A stretch of DNA of 64,000 bases from Halodurantibacterium flavum. Its GTDB lineage: Bacteria > Pseudomonadota > Alphaproteobacteria > Rhodobacterales > Rhodobacteraceae. The notes beneath the pieces were generated by a model, which worked only from the letters and a program-made list of their open reading frames with translations, did not search any database and was not told where the DNA came from. Shown here piece by piece: positions 52,962-61,562 of this stretch. A program made the position numbers and the translations under genes. Positions within the stretch are counted from its first letter, which is position 1. Each line of letters opens with the position of its first letter. The stretch spans positions 62,001 through 126,000 of the forward strand of contig NZ_JBHUGH010000001.1 of NCBI RefSeq assembly GCF_042681825.1, written 5' to 3'.

Positions 52962-53873
52962 TTAGTGCCTGACTGCCGAATTCACCGGATCGCGCATTGC
53001 ACGACGGTAGTCGCTGGGGGTCGTTTGCTGGTGCCTCAGGAATACCCGGGCGAGTACCTGGTTCGACGAATACCCCACCTCATAGGCGATGTCCGTGACG
53101 GGGCGGTCGGTCATTTCGAGAAGCTCGCACGCACGCTCCAATCTGAGCCGCGTCAGATAGACCCGGGGGGGGACACCGACGCTCTGCTTGAACATGCGCG
53201 CAAAATGGAACGTGGAGAGTTGCGCCTCGGCTGCCAGCTCGTCGAGACTGATGTCCTCGGACAGTCGCGCCCGCATAAGTTCTGTACAGCGGCGCTCTGC
53301 CCACGGCGCAAGACCACCCTTTACCGGCTTGAACGGTGTTCCGCTCAACCGACAGAGTTCAGCAAGTATCTCGCACCCGGCGGCCTGCGCCAGCAAGCGA
53401 GATGGCGCGCCCTCATCGTCCGACAAGCGCCACAGGTTCCGGAGCGCAGTGCGAATGGCCAAAGAGTGAAATGATCCGCCGTAAAGCTGCAGGGACTCGA
53501 ACGAGAATTCGCCGCCTGCGGCCTCGTCGACTATTTTCTGCCAATGCGCCACAGGAAATGCAATTGTACGAATGTGGTGGGTGGTGTCCACTGTGGACAC
53601 AGGGGCGAAGTTCGGCGCAGCTAGATAAAGTGCGCCTTTTTCGCTTGTCGTATTGAAACGCCCCCCTCCCCAGTTACCTGACACATATGCTCCGCCCTGC
53701 AAGTCCTGGCACAGCAGGAGATCCGGTGTGGCAGCGCGCGACATCGAACCGGGGGGGCGCTCTATTTCAAGCAGATCGAGGACGGAGCCAGGGGATTTCA
53801 TGCTACGTACGTTATATCCGCAGTGGCCCTGGCGGTACCATTGAGCGGAGGCTGAAAGGGGGAGCATCGTCAT
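52962..53873 (-). CDS. AraC-family transcriptional regulator
   Basis: A 303-residue regulator. The C-terminal 100 residues hold the two AraC helix-turn-helix units: ISLDELAAEAQLSTFHFARMF and VTDIAYEVGYSSNQVLARVF with the linker pattern PRVYLTRLRLERACELL. The N-terminal part has no recognised sensor motif. The start at 53873 follows a weak AGGAT site; an ATG at 53801 would give a 279-residue form. Base composition is somewhat less GC-rich than the operons around it. Target genes are not evident; it faces a gene-poor stretch. Confidence 0.85.
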   Translation of the reverse strand: MTMLPLSASAQWYRQGHCGYNVRSMKSPGSVLDLLEIERPPGSMSRAATPDLLLCQDLQGGAYVSGNWGGGRFNTTSEKGALYLAAPNFAPVSTVDTTHHIRTIAFPVAHWQKIVDEAAGGEFSFESLQLYGGSFHSLAIRTALRNLWRLSDDEGAPSRLLAQAAGCEILAELCRLSGTPFKPVKGGLAPWAERRCTELMRARLSEDISLDELAAEAQLSTFHFARMFKQSVGVPPRVYLTRLRLERACELLEMTDRPVTDIAYEVGYSSNQVLARVFLRHQQTTPSDYRRAMRDPVNSAVRH

Positions 53874-54347
53874 TTTCTGCGTATCCTAATCAGGTGGCTG
53901 CCGCCTCGGCGCCGGTTAGTGTGGCGCAGGTGGTCGATGGCGCAGATGCATCACCGCTCAAGCGCCCTGAATGCTTGGCAGTGCGCTTCTGCGAGGGTAT
54001 CGGCGACCTTATCCCTGCCGGTAATACTTCGACTTTTCGGCCACTTGGCCGAAAAGCCGGTGGCGGCAGGGCCACCTTCAGGGCAGATTAAATTAGAACC
54101 CCGCATGCCGTCCAAGGCTTTTTCGTCATGGTTCTATTCGCAGTGGTTATACGCTGCCGCAGGTTGGCCGGCGGCAGCGGGTTGGATCGTGCGGGAAATG
54201 CTTCACAGTTCTTCAACCCGCCCGGCGCGGATTGGCATCTGCACCGGAAGGTTCGTCTGCGAGGGCAAATCGCGGGCGGACATGCTTTTGCTGCCCGCCC
54301 CGATCTGGGTCAGTTCCGTCTGAACCGCCCATAGACGGCAGGTGGCA
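53874..54347. other. Gene-poor region with a 24-base palindrome
   Basis: No intact gene recognised in 474 bases. It holds the palindrome at 54033-54056 and short open frames without family motifs. Confidence 0.4.
54033..54056. repeat. Perfect inverted repeat
   Basis: Arms CTTTTCGGCCA (54033-54043) and TGGCCGAAAAG (54046-54056) are perfect complements around only two bases. There is no following T-run. It could be a repressor site, a repeat unit or the foot of a terminator; no second copy was noticed in the window. Confidence 0.6.
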
Positions 54348-54746
54348 TCAGCCCTTCGCAGGGATACGGGCGATGACCTTGATCTCGAAATCGAAGCCTG
54401 CAAGCCAGTTGACACCAATTGCGGTCCATGTCGGATAGGGTGCCGCCGAGAAGATCTTGCTTTTCACCGCCATGATCGTCTCGAACTGGGCCTCGGGGTC
54501 GGTGTGGAATGTGGTGACATCGACAATATCGTCGAAATCACACCCACCGGCAGCCAAGGTCGCCTTCAGGTTATCGAAGGCAAGTTGGACTTGCTTGGCA
54601 AAGTCAGGCTCGGGCGAACCGTCCGCACGGCTACCAACTTGTCCCGAAACAAAGAGCAAGTCTCCGGAACGAACTGCAGCCGAATATCCGTGCTTTTCAT
54701 AGAGAGCATGGCGATCCGCAGGGAAGACAGCATCACGTTTTGCCAT
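54348..54746 (-). CDS. RidA-family enamine/imine deaminase
   Basis: A 132-residue RidA/YjgF-family protein. Family members hydrolyse reactive 2-aminoacrylate and related imines released by PLP enzymes. Patterns seen include YSAAVRSGDLLFVSGQVG, QLAFDNLKATLAAGGCDFDDIVDVTTF and AAPYPTWTAIGVNWLA. The conserved arginine of canonical RidA (in the IEARAV... context) is not obvious near the C-terminus, so this may be one of the Rid subgroups with another activity. The start at 54746 follows AAAGGA. Three palindromes lie upstream. Confidence 0.87.
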   Translation of the reverse strand: MAKRDAVFPADRHALYEKHGYSAAVRSGDLLFVSGQVGSRADGSPEPDFAKQVQLAFDNLKATLAAGGCDFDDIVDVTTFHTDPEAQFETIMAVKSKIFSAAPYPTWTAIGVNWLAGFDFEIKVIARIPAKG

Positions 54747-55416
54747 ATCAGGTTCCTTTGTTTTCCAAGGCCATCTGGTGGCCTGCTTCAGGCGCCACGG
54801 CGGGCGCATCGCTGTTTCGCTCGCATTCGATATACGGGCCGTATGTGATTTAGTCTGGATACACCCCGTATGTCAAGTAGCATACGGCCCGTATCCGAAC
54901 GGACTCCTCCCGCCCTCGGCCCCCCGCATGGTCCATGAGGCAGTATCGGCTCCGACCTCGCGCCTCCAATGTTCATCCAGCGGCGAACGCGGGGACGATA
55001 ATCGGCCGGAACGGCGTTGCGCTGCCGGGCGTCATCTGCGCAAGTAGCGAGCTGAATCGCACATGCCTTTCGGTGTGGTTCGGCAGGCGTCAGATTCCAC
55101 CGGTTACTGCTTCGATCGTGCGAGTCCGTTCGCGGTCTGGCGAGGGACCCCGCGCGAGCCTGAGCCGTACCAGGCCGATCCGCATCGGTGCGGCCTGCAT
55201 GTTGAACAAGTCGGTATCCGCTGACATTTTGCCGTTCCTTTCCGTGAGAGATCCCGCAAGAGATGCTCGACAGTTTCATGTTCGTCGTGCGACAGCACAG
55301 CGGCAGGCCTGCAGGCGCGCACTGTTATCGACCGCCCGTGGCAGAGATTGCCATTCCCCTTATTGATACGGTAGCTTCAAAAACTGAGACCTGTGTCGCG
55401 TTTTCGGGAACTTGGA
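54747..55416. other. Regulatory region between ridA-type and LysR-type genes
   Basis: No intact gene. The 54832-54894 part carries three palindromic sites. A 45-codon minus-strand frame (55090-55227) has a good AAAGGA ribosome-binding site and starts MSADTDLFNMQAAPMRIGLV, perhaps the remnant of a larger gene; nothing downstream continues it clearly. Confidence 0.4.
54832..54894. promoter_or_regulatory. Three palindromic operator-like sites upstream of ridA
   Basis: Perfect palindromes ATACGGGCCGTAT (54832-54844) and ATACGGCCCGTAT (54882-54894), and an imperfect one, ATACACCCCGTAT (54859-54871). Centres are 27 and 23 bases apart. The first begins 85 bases before the ridA start. Cooperative binding of a dimeric regulator on one or two DNA faces is the likely use; the regulator is not identified. 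Confidence 0.65.
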
Positions 55417-56322
55417 ATGGAAATTGAAGAGCTGCGGACATTCATTGAGGTCGCCGATGCCGGTGGTGTAACGGCTGCGGCGCAACGGCTCGGTATCTCG
55501 AAATCGATCGTGAGCCGGCGGCTGGCGAGGCTCGAGATGGACCTCGGGGTCCAGCTGTTAGCCCGAACGACCCGCGGAGCCGGTCTTACGGAAGCGGGCG
55601 AGACGTTCCGGAACTATGCCGCCAGAGTGACCGCCGAGATCGACGAAGCCAAGGAAACCATTTTGCCAGCCGGGGAGTTGCGCGGTCGTCTTCGCGTTTC
55701 TGCACCCCTGTCGTTCGCAACAACCCATCTTGCACCATTCCTGGCCAAGTTTGCACAGCAGCATCCAAATCTGCATGTCCATACCTGCTACAGCGATCGG
55801 CATGTCGATCTCGTTGCCGAGGGTTATGACTGCGCAATACGGCTTGGGTATCTGCCCGATTCCTACATGATTGCAAAACGCATAGGCCCGATCTTTGGAA
55901 GGCTGGTCGCTACACCGGACTACATTTCCAGCCGTGGTGCGCCAGAGACTCCGTATGATCTGCTTTCCCATGAGTGTCTCATGCAGGGCACGGAAAGCTG
56001 GCATTTCATGGACGAGGATAAAATTGTCACCGTCCGCCCACGGGGACGTTTCAAGGCTGACAACGGCACAGCGCTTGTCGCCGCCGCTTTGGCCGGGCTC
56101 GGCATCGCCATGCTTCCAGAAGGTCTTGTTATGGAATACCTTGAATCCGGTATGCTCATCAACGTTATGGAGCGGTACCCTGTGCGCCCGGCCGGCTTAT
56201 TCGTGGTGAGACCGCCGAGCTCGCATCCGGCCCGGAAGGTCAGGGTCTTTACCGAAATGCTGATCGAAGAGTTTGCGCGCGCCTCCGAATTCAGGACGGA
56301 CGCCACGACCAAGATCGCGTAG
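55417..56322 (+). CDS. LysR-family transcriptional regulator
   Basis: A 301-residue regulator with the N-terminal winged helix (LRTFIEVADAGGVTAAAQRLGISKSIVSRRLARLE region, residues 5-40) and a periplasmic-binding-protein-like effector domain (LRVSAPLSFATTHLAPFL...CAIRLGYL). It resembles the AaeR/DsdC-like group that ends with VRVFTEMLIEEFA. The ATG at 55417 gives the family start; the frame is open from a GTG at 55393. It is divergent from ridA across 670 bases. Targets unknown; ridA and the ABC operon starting at 56746 are both candidates. Confidence 0.87.
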   Translation: MEIEELRTFIEVADAGGVTAAAQRLGISKSIVSRRLARLEMDLGVQLLARTTRGAGLTEAGETFRNYAARVTAEIDEAKETILPAGELRGRLRVSAPLSFATTHLAPFLAKFAQQHPNLHVHTCYSDRHVDLVAEGYDCAIRLGYLPDSYMIAKRIGPIFGRLVATPDYISSRGAPETPYDLLSHECLMQGTESWHFMDEDKIVTVRPRGRFKADNGTALVAAALAGLGIAMLPEGLVMEYLESGMLINVMERYPVRPAGLFVVRPPSSHPARKVRVFTEMLIEEFARASEFRTDATTKIA

Positions 56323-56745
56323 GTGTTCCAGACAGTCAGGGCCTGCGGCGGTTTTCGGTAACGGTTTCCCGGCCCTGTCAGTGACCTCGCCACCGCCGTC
56401 TTGTTCTTGCCATGATAAAGGGCTAGTCCTGAACTGAACCGGACCAACCCGTCGCGCGCTGTCCGCGGATGATGACGCGGACATGCACCGTCCAACCGCA
56501 GGAAGCTGCACGTGAATGCCCGGCTTCGCTGTTACGCTGAAACAATGTCTTGCTTCCTTTAAATCACCGGTGCCCCGCGCCGCAGAATGTCATAACTTTA
56601 GAGAATTGATTGCGCCTCACTTTGTATTGGACGGAATAGACCTTCCTCTTCTACCCTTATGGGAAGGCATCGCTGATACTATTCCGTCTGGAGCATCAGA
56701 AACAGGTATATTCTATCTTGTCACATAAGAGGGAAGGCCACGGAA
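56323..56745. other. Leader and promoter region of the amino acid importer operon
   Basis: No gene recognised; a 70-codon plus frame (56516-56728) is AT-rich and lacks motifs. The last 200 bases are unusually AT-rich for the window, fit a promoter, and hold nested inverted repeats (56630-56688) before the ribosome-binding site GGGAAGG at 56731-56737. Confidence 0.5.
56630..56688 (+). promoter_or_regulatory. Nested inverted repeats upstream of the amino acid importer
   Basis: Outer arms GACGGAATAG (56630-56639) and CTATTCCGTC (56679-56688) are perfect over 10 bases. Inside, CCTTCC (56641-56646) can pair with GGAAGG (56662-56667). GGGAAGGC recurs at 56731-56738 as the ribosome-binding site of the downstream gene, so CCTTCC could pair with either copy. 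It may be an RNA switch in the leader, or paired DNA sites for a LysR-type activator. Confidence 0.45.
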
Positions 56746-57642
56746 ATGTACAGAAGTAATCCAAAATGCCGCGCCGCGCTTTCCGCAGCAGGGTTGCTGG
56801 CGATGTCAACGGTCTCCGAGGCCGAGGTCTACGACCTGTCCAATGTCGGGGTCGTGCAAGACCTGGCCGCACGAGTTCCCGCGGAAATTCGCGAACGAGG
56901 CGTGCTTGTCAGTGGATCCGATAATGCATACGCGCCATGGGAATATCTTTCCGGTGATGACGGCCAAACGCCGGTAGGTATAGATATCGATATCGGCAGG
57001 GCAATTGCCAGAACGTTGGATCTTGAATTCGAGTCCCGTACCGCCGCTTTCCCTTCGATTCTGCCGGCCCTGGGCAGCATGTACGACATCGGCCTCAACG
57101 CGTTTTCCATCACCAACGAGCGGATGAGCGTCGTCAACTTTGTAAGCTACTCGGACACCCAGAGTTTGTGGGTCGTTCGGTCGGGCAATCCCACGGGTTT
57201 CGATCCCGGCGACTATTGCGGAACCACGGTGGCGATCATGCCGGGTACATATTATGAAACGAATATTGTCGCAGACAGTGAAGCCTGTGTGGCTGCAGGT
57301 AAGCCTGCGGTGGAAATGCTGCCATTTTCAGCGCAGACCGAAGCGATAACACGTGTGGCTGTTGGCGGTGCGGATGCGACCGCGACCGGGGGTGGCACCG
57401 CCGCCTATGCAGTGGCCCGATCGGGCGGGCGGCTGGAAAATCTCGTCCCGGTCGGCGCGATGTCGCGGCGCGGGCTGAATGGAATTGCCATCACAAAGTC
57501 CGACGATGAGCTGACGCAGTTGATTGCAGACACACTGAACCACCTCATCGACACGGGTGTTTATGGTGAAATCTTTGAGATGTGGGGCGTAACCCATTTC
57601 GCCGTTGACGAGGCACTTATCAATCCTGAAACGCCGTTCTGA
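56746..57642 (+). CDS. Polar amino acid ABC transporter substrate-binding protein
   Basis: A 298-residue family-3 binding protein with a short signal peptide ending SEAE near residue 26. Family segments are APWEYLSGDDGQTPVGIDIDIGRAIA, FPSILPALGSMYDIGLNAFSIT and GGADATATGGGTAAYAV. The start has GGGAAGG 8 bases upstream. It leads an operon with permease and ATPase genes. The ligand is not readable; nearby C-S lyase and dipeptidase genes suggest a sulfur-containing amino acid or small peptide. Confidence 0.88.
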   Translation: MYRSNPKCRAALSAAGLLAMSTVSEAEVYDLSNVGVVQDLAARVPAEIRERGVLVSGSDNAYAPWEYLSGDDGQTPVGIDIDIGRAIARTLDLEFESRTAAFPSILPALGSMYDIGLNAFSITNERMSVVNFVSYSDTQSLWVVRSGNPTGFDPGDYCGTTVAIMPGTYYETNIVADSEACVAAGKPAVEMLPFSAQTEAITRVAVGGADATATGGGTAAYAVARSGGRLENLVPVGAMSRRGLNGIAITKSDDELTQLIADTLNHLIDTGVYGEIFEMWGVTHFAVDEALINPETPF

Positions 57643-57643
57643 C

Positions 57644-58558
57644 ATGACGACGCCTGGCACCCCTGACTCGCTTTCCTCTGATGACCTCAGAAAGGGAGAG
57701 AGCCAGAAAGTGGCGCGGAACATAGTTGTTCCGCGCCGCCACCCGGGTCGCTGGGTTGCAGTCGTAATTCTGGGCATCCTCGCTGCTCAGATAGCCCAGA
57801 GCCTGCTGCAGAACCCCAATTTTCACTGGGACGTATTTCTCCAGTATCTTTTTGCACCGACCGTGCTCGCGGGCGTCGGCTGGACTCTGCTCCTGACCGT
57901 CGTCGCGATGCTGCTGGCCATCGTCTGCGCGGGCGCGCTTGTCCTCATGCGCGACTGTGGCAACCCGATCCTGCGGATCCTGGCCTGGCTGTGGATCTGG
58001 TTCTTTCGCGGAACGCCCCTTTACACGCAGCTTCTGTTCTGGGGGCTTTTTGCGGTGCTGTTCCCGCGTCTGTCGATTTCGGTTCCGTTCGGCCCCGAAA
58101 TCGTAGGCGTCCCTACGAACCTGATCGTCACCGCGTCGGTTGCGGCGGTGCTGGGGCTGGGTCTCAATGAGAGCGCCTATCTCGCGGAAATTTTCCGCGC
58201 AGGGTTCAAGAGCATAGGACGCGGCCAGACGGAGGCCGCGCAGGCGATCGGGATGTCGCGCGGGCGGATCTGGTGGCGGATCCTGTTGCCGCAGGCGATG
58301 AGGACGATCATCCCGCCGACCGGAAACGAGACGATCGGCATGCTGAAGGGCACGTCGCTGGTACTGGCGGTGCCGTTCACGTTGGACCTGATGTTTGCGA
58401 CCAACGCCATTGCCAACCGGATCTACCTGCCGGTGCCGATGCTCATGGTCGCGGGCTTCTGGTATCTTGTGATCACTTCAGTGCTGATGGTCGGGCAACA
58501 CTATCTCGAACGCCATTTCGGCAGAGGTCAGGATTTTGTCGGGGGCAGGCATGTCTGA
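57644..58558 (+). CDS. Polar amino acid ABC transporter permease
   Basis: A 304-residue permease of the HisMQ family with a soluble N-terminal extension of about 40 residues before the first membrane segment (WVAVVILGILAAQIAQSLL). It shows FFRGTPLYTQLLFWGLF and the EAA loop around QTEAAQAIGMSRGRIWWRIL. The start is 1 base after the binding-protein stop. A single gene implies a homodimer. Confidence 0.9.
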   Translation: MTTPGTPDSLSSDDLRKGESQKVARNIVVPRRHPGRWVAVVILGILAAQIAQSLLQNPNFHWDVFLQYLFAPTVLAGVGWTLLLTVVAMLLAIVCAGALVLMRDCGNPILRILAWLWIWFFRGTPLYTQLLFWGLFAVLFPRLSISVPFGPEIVGVPTNLIVTASVAAVLGLGLNESAYLAEIFRAGFKSIGRGQTEAAQAIGMSRGRIWWRILLPQAMRTIIPPTGNETIGMLKGTSLVLAVPFTLDLMFATNAIANRIYLPVPMLMVAGFWYLVITSVLMVGQHYLERHFGRGQDFVGGRHV

Positions 58559-59318
58559 TGACACTGTCGTCTCGCTGGAGGGTATCCACAAGTTCTTTGG
58601 TCCGGTACACGCGCTTCGGGGCGTCGATCTGACGATCGCTCGGGGCGAAGTCTGCGTGGTCATCGGGCCATCCGGTTCAGGCAAGTCCACGCTGATGTGC
58701 TGCATCAACCAGCTGGAAACGATATCCGCCGGGCGCGTATACCTGAACGGTGAGCTGCAGGGATACGAGGAGCGGGGCGGCCGCTTCCATGTCCTTGCCG
58801 AGCGGCAGATCGATGCGCAACGTCGTAAGACCGGCATGGTTTTCCAGCAGTTCAACCTCTTCCCACACAAGACAGCGCTTCAGAACGTGATCGAAGGGCC
58901 TGTTCAGGTGAAGAGAATGAGCCGGGCCGCTGCGAAGAAGCTCGGGTTGGAACTGCTGGACCGTGTCGGTCTGAACGACCTGGCTGATCGCTATCCGGCC
59001 CAGCTTTCCGGCGGGCAGCAGCAGCGCGTTGCCATTGCGCGCGCATTGGCAATGGAACCCGAGATCATGCTGTTCGACGAGCCGACATCGGCGCTCGATC
59101 CCGAGCTTGTCGGAGAGGTGCTGGACGTCATCAAGGACCTTGCGCAGAACGGCATGACCATGATGCTTGTCACGCACGAGATCGGATTTGCGCGCGAGGT
59201 CGCCGATCATCTTGTCTTCATGGATCAAGGCTGCGTTGTCGAGGAAGGCGAGCCCCGCGAACTGCTGGCCAATCCGAGGAATGGCAGGACCCGCGCATTC
59301 CTGTCGAAGGTGCTTTAG
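58551..59318 (+). CDS. Polar amino acid ABC transporter ATP-binding protein
   Basis: A 255-residue ATPase with Walker A GPSGSGKST at 39-47, Q-loop VFQQFNLFPHKTA, signature LSGGQQQRVAIARA and Walker B MLFDEPTSALD. It overlaps the permease gene by 8 bases. It is convergent with a LysR-type gene, 56 bases away. Confidence 0.93.
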   Translation: MSDDTVVSLEGIHKFFGPVHALRGVDLTIARGEVCVVIGPSGSGKSTLMCCINQLETISAGRVYLNGELQGYEERGGRFHVLAERQIDAQRRKTGMVFQQFNLFPHKTALQNVIEGPVQVKRMSRAAAKKLGLELLDRVGLNDLADRYPAQLSGGQQQRVAIARALAMEPEIMLFDEPTSALDPELVGEVLDVIKDLAQNGMTMMLVTHEIGFAREVADHLVFMDQGCVVEEGEPRELLANPRNGRTRAFLSKVL

Positions 59319-59374
59319 ACATGCAATCTTGTGCCGCCGCCGCCCCCGCCGCCGCTGAGCGCCCGAAGCCGCCG

Positions 59375-60256
59375 TCAGATGCCGGCGGCTTCATGAAGCT
59401 CTGCGATAAGGGCTTCCACCTGCCTCGACGGTGGCCGGTGCGGTGGCAGGATCAGCAACGTCCGGAAATTCAACGCGGGCTCGAACGGGCGCAAGACCAA
59501 TCCCCGGTTGAGGAAAAGATCCGCGGCCATGGGATCGACAAGTCCCACGCCCAGGCCGTTCGCGACCATAGCGCAGATGTTCATGGTATAGGGTGTCTCG
59601 AGAACCGTACGCACCTTGATGCCAGCTTGCTCGAAGACTGCCTCAGCTCGCTGGCGTGCCGTGTCCTCGGGCGACAACGCCAGAAAGTTGTGTCCCTCCA
59701 GATCCGCCGGTCGAACCATTTCAAGCTTCGTGAGCGGGTGACCCTCGGGCATGGCCAGCGCTGCTCGAAGCTCGATGAACGGGCGACATTCGACGCCGGT
59801 CCTGTCGATTTCATCAGCCACAACACCAAGATCAAACTGGCCCGACGCTACCAGATCACGCACAACCGAGGACATTCGCGAATGGTAGGTGATCGCGATA
59901 CCCGGGTGTTTTGCCAAGAAGCCTGCAATCGCCTGGGGCATTATATTGTTCGAAAACGCCGACAAGCTCGCGACGCGGATCTCTCCCGAACCATAGTCAC
60001 GGATCCGCGCAGCAGCGCCGCGAAGTTTCGCAAGCCCGGCAAAGGCATGCTCGACTTCCTGAAAGAAAAGCTGCCCCTCGACTGTCGGATCCAGACGGCC
60101 CTTGGTGCGGTGAAACAGCGGGAAACCGACGCTCTGCTCAAGGGCCTGCAGCATCTTGCTCACGGCGGGCTGCGAGATCCTCAGGGTCTCGGCCGCTCGG
60201 GCCGTCGTCCTGTGCGTCACGACCGCGCGAAAAATCTCTACCTGTCGCAGGTTCAT
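59375..60256 (-). CDS. LysR-family regulator divergent from the C-S lyase gene
   Basis: A 293-residue regulator with a helix-turn-helix at residues about 4-60 (VVTHRTTARAAETLRISQPAVSKMLQALEQ pattern) and an effector domain. It resembles OccR/NocR-like regulators of amino acid and opine uptake. The start at 60256 follows AGGAG; the frame extends upstream without a better site. It is divergent from the PLP enzyme gene, with a 16-base dyad in the 112-base gap, and so probably regulates that gene and perhaps the ABC operon on its other side. Confidence 0.87.
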   Translation of the reverse strand: MNLRQVEIFRAVVTHRTTARAAETLRISQPAVSKMLQALEQSVGFPLFHRTKGRLDPTVEGQLFFQEVEHAFAGLAKLRGAAARIRDYGSGEIRVASLSAFSNNIMPQAIAGFLAKHPGIAITYHSRMSSVVRDLVASGQFDLGVVADEIDRTGVECRPFIELRAALAMPEGHPLTKLEMVRPADLEGHNFLALSPEDTARQRAEAVFEQAGIKVRTVLETPYTMNICAMVANGLGVGLVDPMAADLFLNRGLVLRPFEPALNFRTLLILPPHRPPSRQVEALIAELHEAAGI

Positions 60257-60268
60257 GCCCGCTCCTCT

Positions 60269-60284
60269 TCTGTTCAAGAACAGA
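60269..60284. promoter_or_regulatory. LysR-type operator candidate
   Basis: Perfect 7-base arms TCTGTTC and GAACAGA around AA, 12 bases before the lysR start and 84 bases before the C-S lyase gene. Position and size fit an autoregulatory LysR site. Confidence 0.5.
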
Positions 60285-60368
60285 GAATACGAATGAAAAC
60301 AGAAATGACAGTGCTTTTGGCAGAAATGAACAGGCAGCGGCCCCAGCAAGACGGCAAAAGGAAATAAG

Positions 60369-61562
60369 ATGAGTGACCTTACACAGTGTGTCGTGACACC
60401 GAAGGTGCCGACGGAGGGGTTTGATCCGCTGGGGGTCGCGATTCACCGGGGATCCACCATCGCATTCGAAGACGCTGCAGCCTACGCGGCGCGCGGCGAT
60501 CGGGGTGACAGCGGCTATGCCTACGGGCTTTACGGGACGCCGACGACCCGCACGCTCGAAGAGAAGCTGACCCGGCTTGAGGGCGGCTGCCGCAGCTTTC
60601 TGGTTCCCTCGGGGCAAGCTGCTAATACAATGGCGCTTCTCCCGTTCTTGTCGGCCGGCGATCACGTTCTTCTGGCGGACACGGTATATCCGCCGATGCG
60701 CGATCTTGCTCGGAACGAACTCGTTCGGATGGGCGTCGTCGCGGACTTCTTCGATCCAACCGACCTTGACGATCTGCGGTCGCGGATGCTGCCAGAAACG
60801 AAGATCGTGTGGTGCGAAAGCCCTGGCTCGACGACAATGGAGATCATGGACATCCCCGCCGTCGCCGACATCGCGCACGGGGGCGGCGCCCTTCTCGGCG
60901 TTGACAACACATGGGCTACTCCGTTGAACCTGAAGCCGCTGACCCTTGGCGCCGATCTGGTGACCGAGGCGCTGACGAAATACGTCTCTGGGCATTCGGA
61001 TGTCCTGATGGGATCGATATCCGTGAGGAGTGCCGAACTCGCAGCGCGGATCAAGGCGACGATCGGACGGATGGGGATCGGTGCGTCGCCCGACGACGCA
61101 GCACTGGTCCTGCGCGGGTTCGAAACGCTCGGTCTTCGCCTGCGCCACAGCGAGGCGGTGGCAGGACGGTTCGCGGAACGTTTGGCACGGCACCCGATGA
61201 TCCGGCGCGTGCTGTTCCCGGCTCTGCCCTCAAGCCCTGGTCATGCCCTTTTCAAGCGGGACTTCCTTGGCGGAAGCGGTGTCTTCACCCTGACCTTTCC
61301 CGACAGGGTGGCCCCGCATGTCACTGCCGCGCTTGATGCGTTGAAGCTGTTTGTCATCGGCGCTTCATGGGGCGGCACGCGCAGCCTGGTGGCGCCGATG
61401 ACGGTTGCGGCAAACCGCAGCGCCACCCGCTGGATCGATCCTGACATCACGCTGCGGGTCTCGATCGGCCTCGAGGACGAGAACGAGCTTTGGGACGATA
61501 TGCAGCGCTTCATCGAAGCTCTGGCCAACCAAAGCCGCAGGCGCAGGTGGTTTGACACATGA
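60369..61562 (+). CDS. PLP-dependent C-S lyase, cystathionine beta-lyase-like
   Basis: A 397-residue fold-type I enzyme of the Cys/Met-metabolism family. PLP residues are visible: the YAYGLYGTPT segment (residues 50-59), PSGQAAN at 80-86, Asp179 in GVDNTWATP and the Schiff-base Lys204 in EALTKYVSGHSD. The short Gly-rich form and ASWGG...RSL C-terminal substrate loop fit beta-lyases, which split cysteine S-conjugates to a thiol, pyruvate and ammonia through aminoacrylate. It overlaps the dipeptidase start by four bases. Biosynthetic MetC is an alternative, but the catabolic neighbours argue against it. Confidence 0.85.
   Translation: MSDLTQCVVTPKVPTEGFDPLGVAIHRGSTIAFEDAAAYAARGDRGDSGYAYGLYGTPTTRTLEEKLTRLEGGCRSFLVPSGQAANTMALLPFLSAGDHVLLADTVYPPMRDLARNELVRMGVVADFFDPTDLDDLRSRMLPETKIVWCESPGSTTMEIMDIPAVADIAHGGGALLGVDNTWATPLNLKPLTLGADLVTEALTKYVSGHSDVLMGSISVRSAELAARIKATIGRMGIGASPDDAALVLRGFETLGLRLRHSEAVAGRFAERLARHPMIRRVLFPALPSSPGHALFKRDFLGGSGVFTLTFPDRVAPHVTAALDALKLFVIGASWGGTRSLVAPMTVAANRSATRWIDPDITLRVSIGLEDENELWDDMQRFIEALANQSRRRRWFDT

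Noticed and set aside
55090..55227. Short minus-strand frame with a good ribosome-binding site, perhaps the N-terminus of a VOC/glyoxalase-type protein
   Set aside because: Only 45 codons and no clear continuation in other frames; too little to call a gene or family.
56516..56728. 70-codon plus frame before the amino acid importer
   Set aside because: AT-rich, no ribosome-binding site, and overlaps the inverted repeats and promoter zone.
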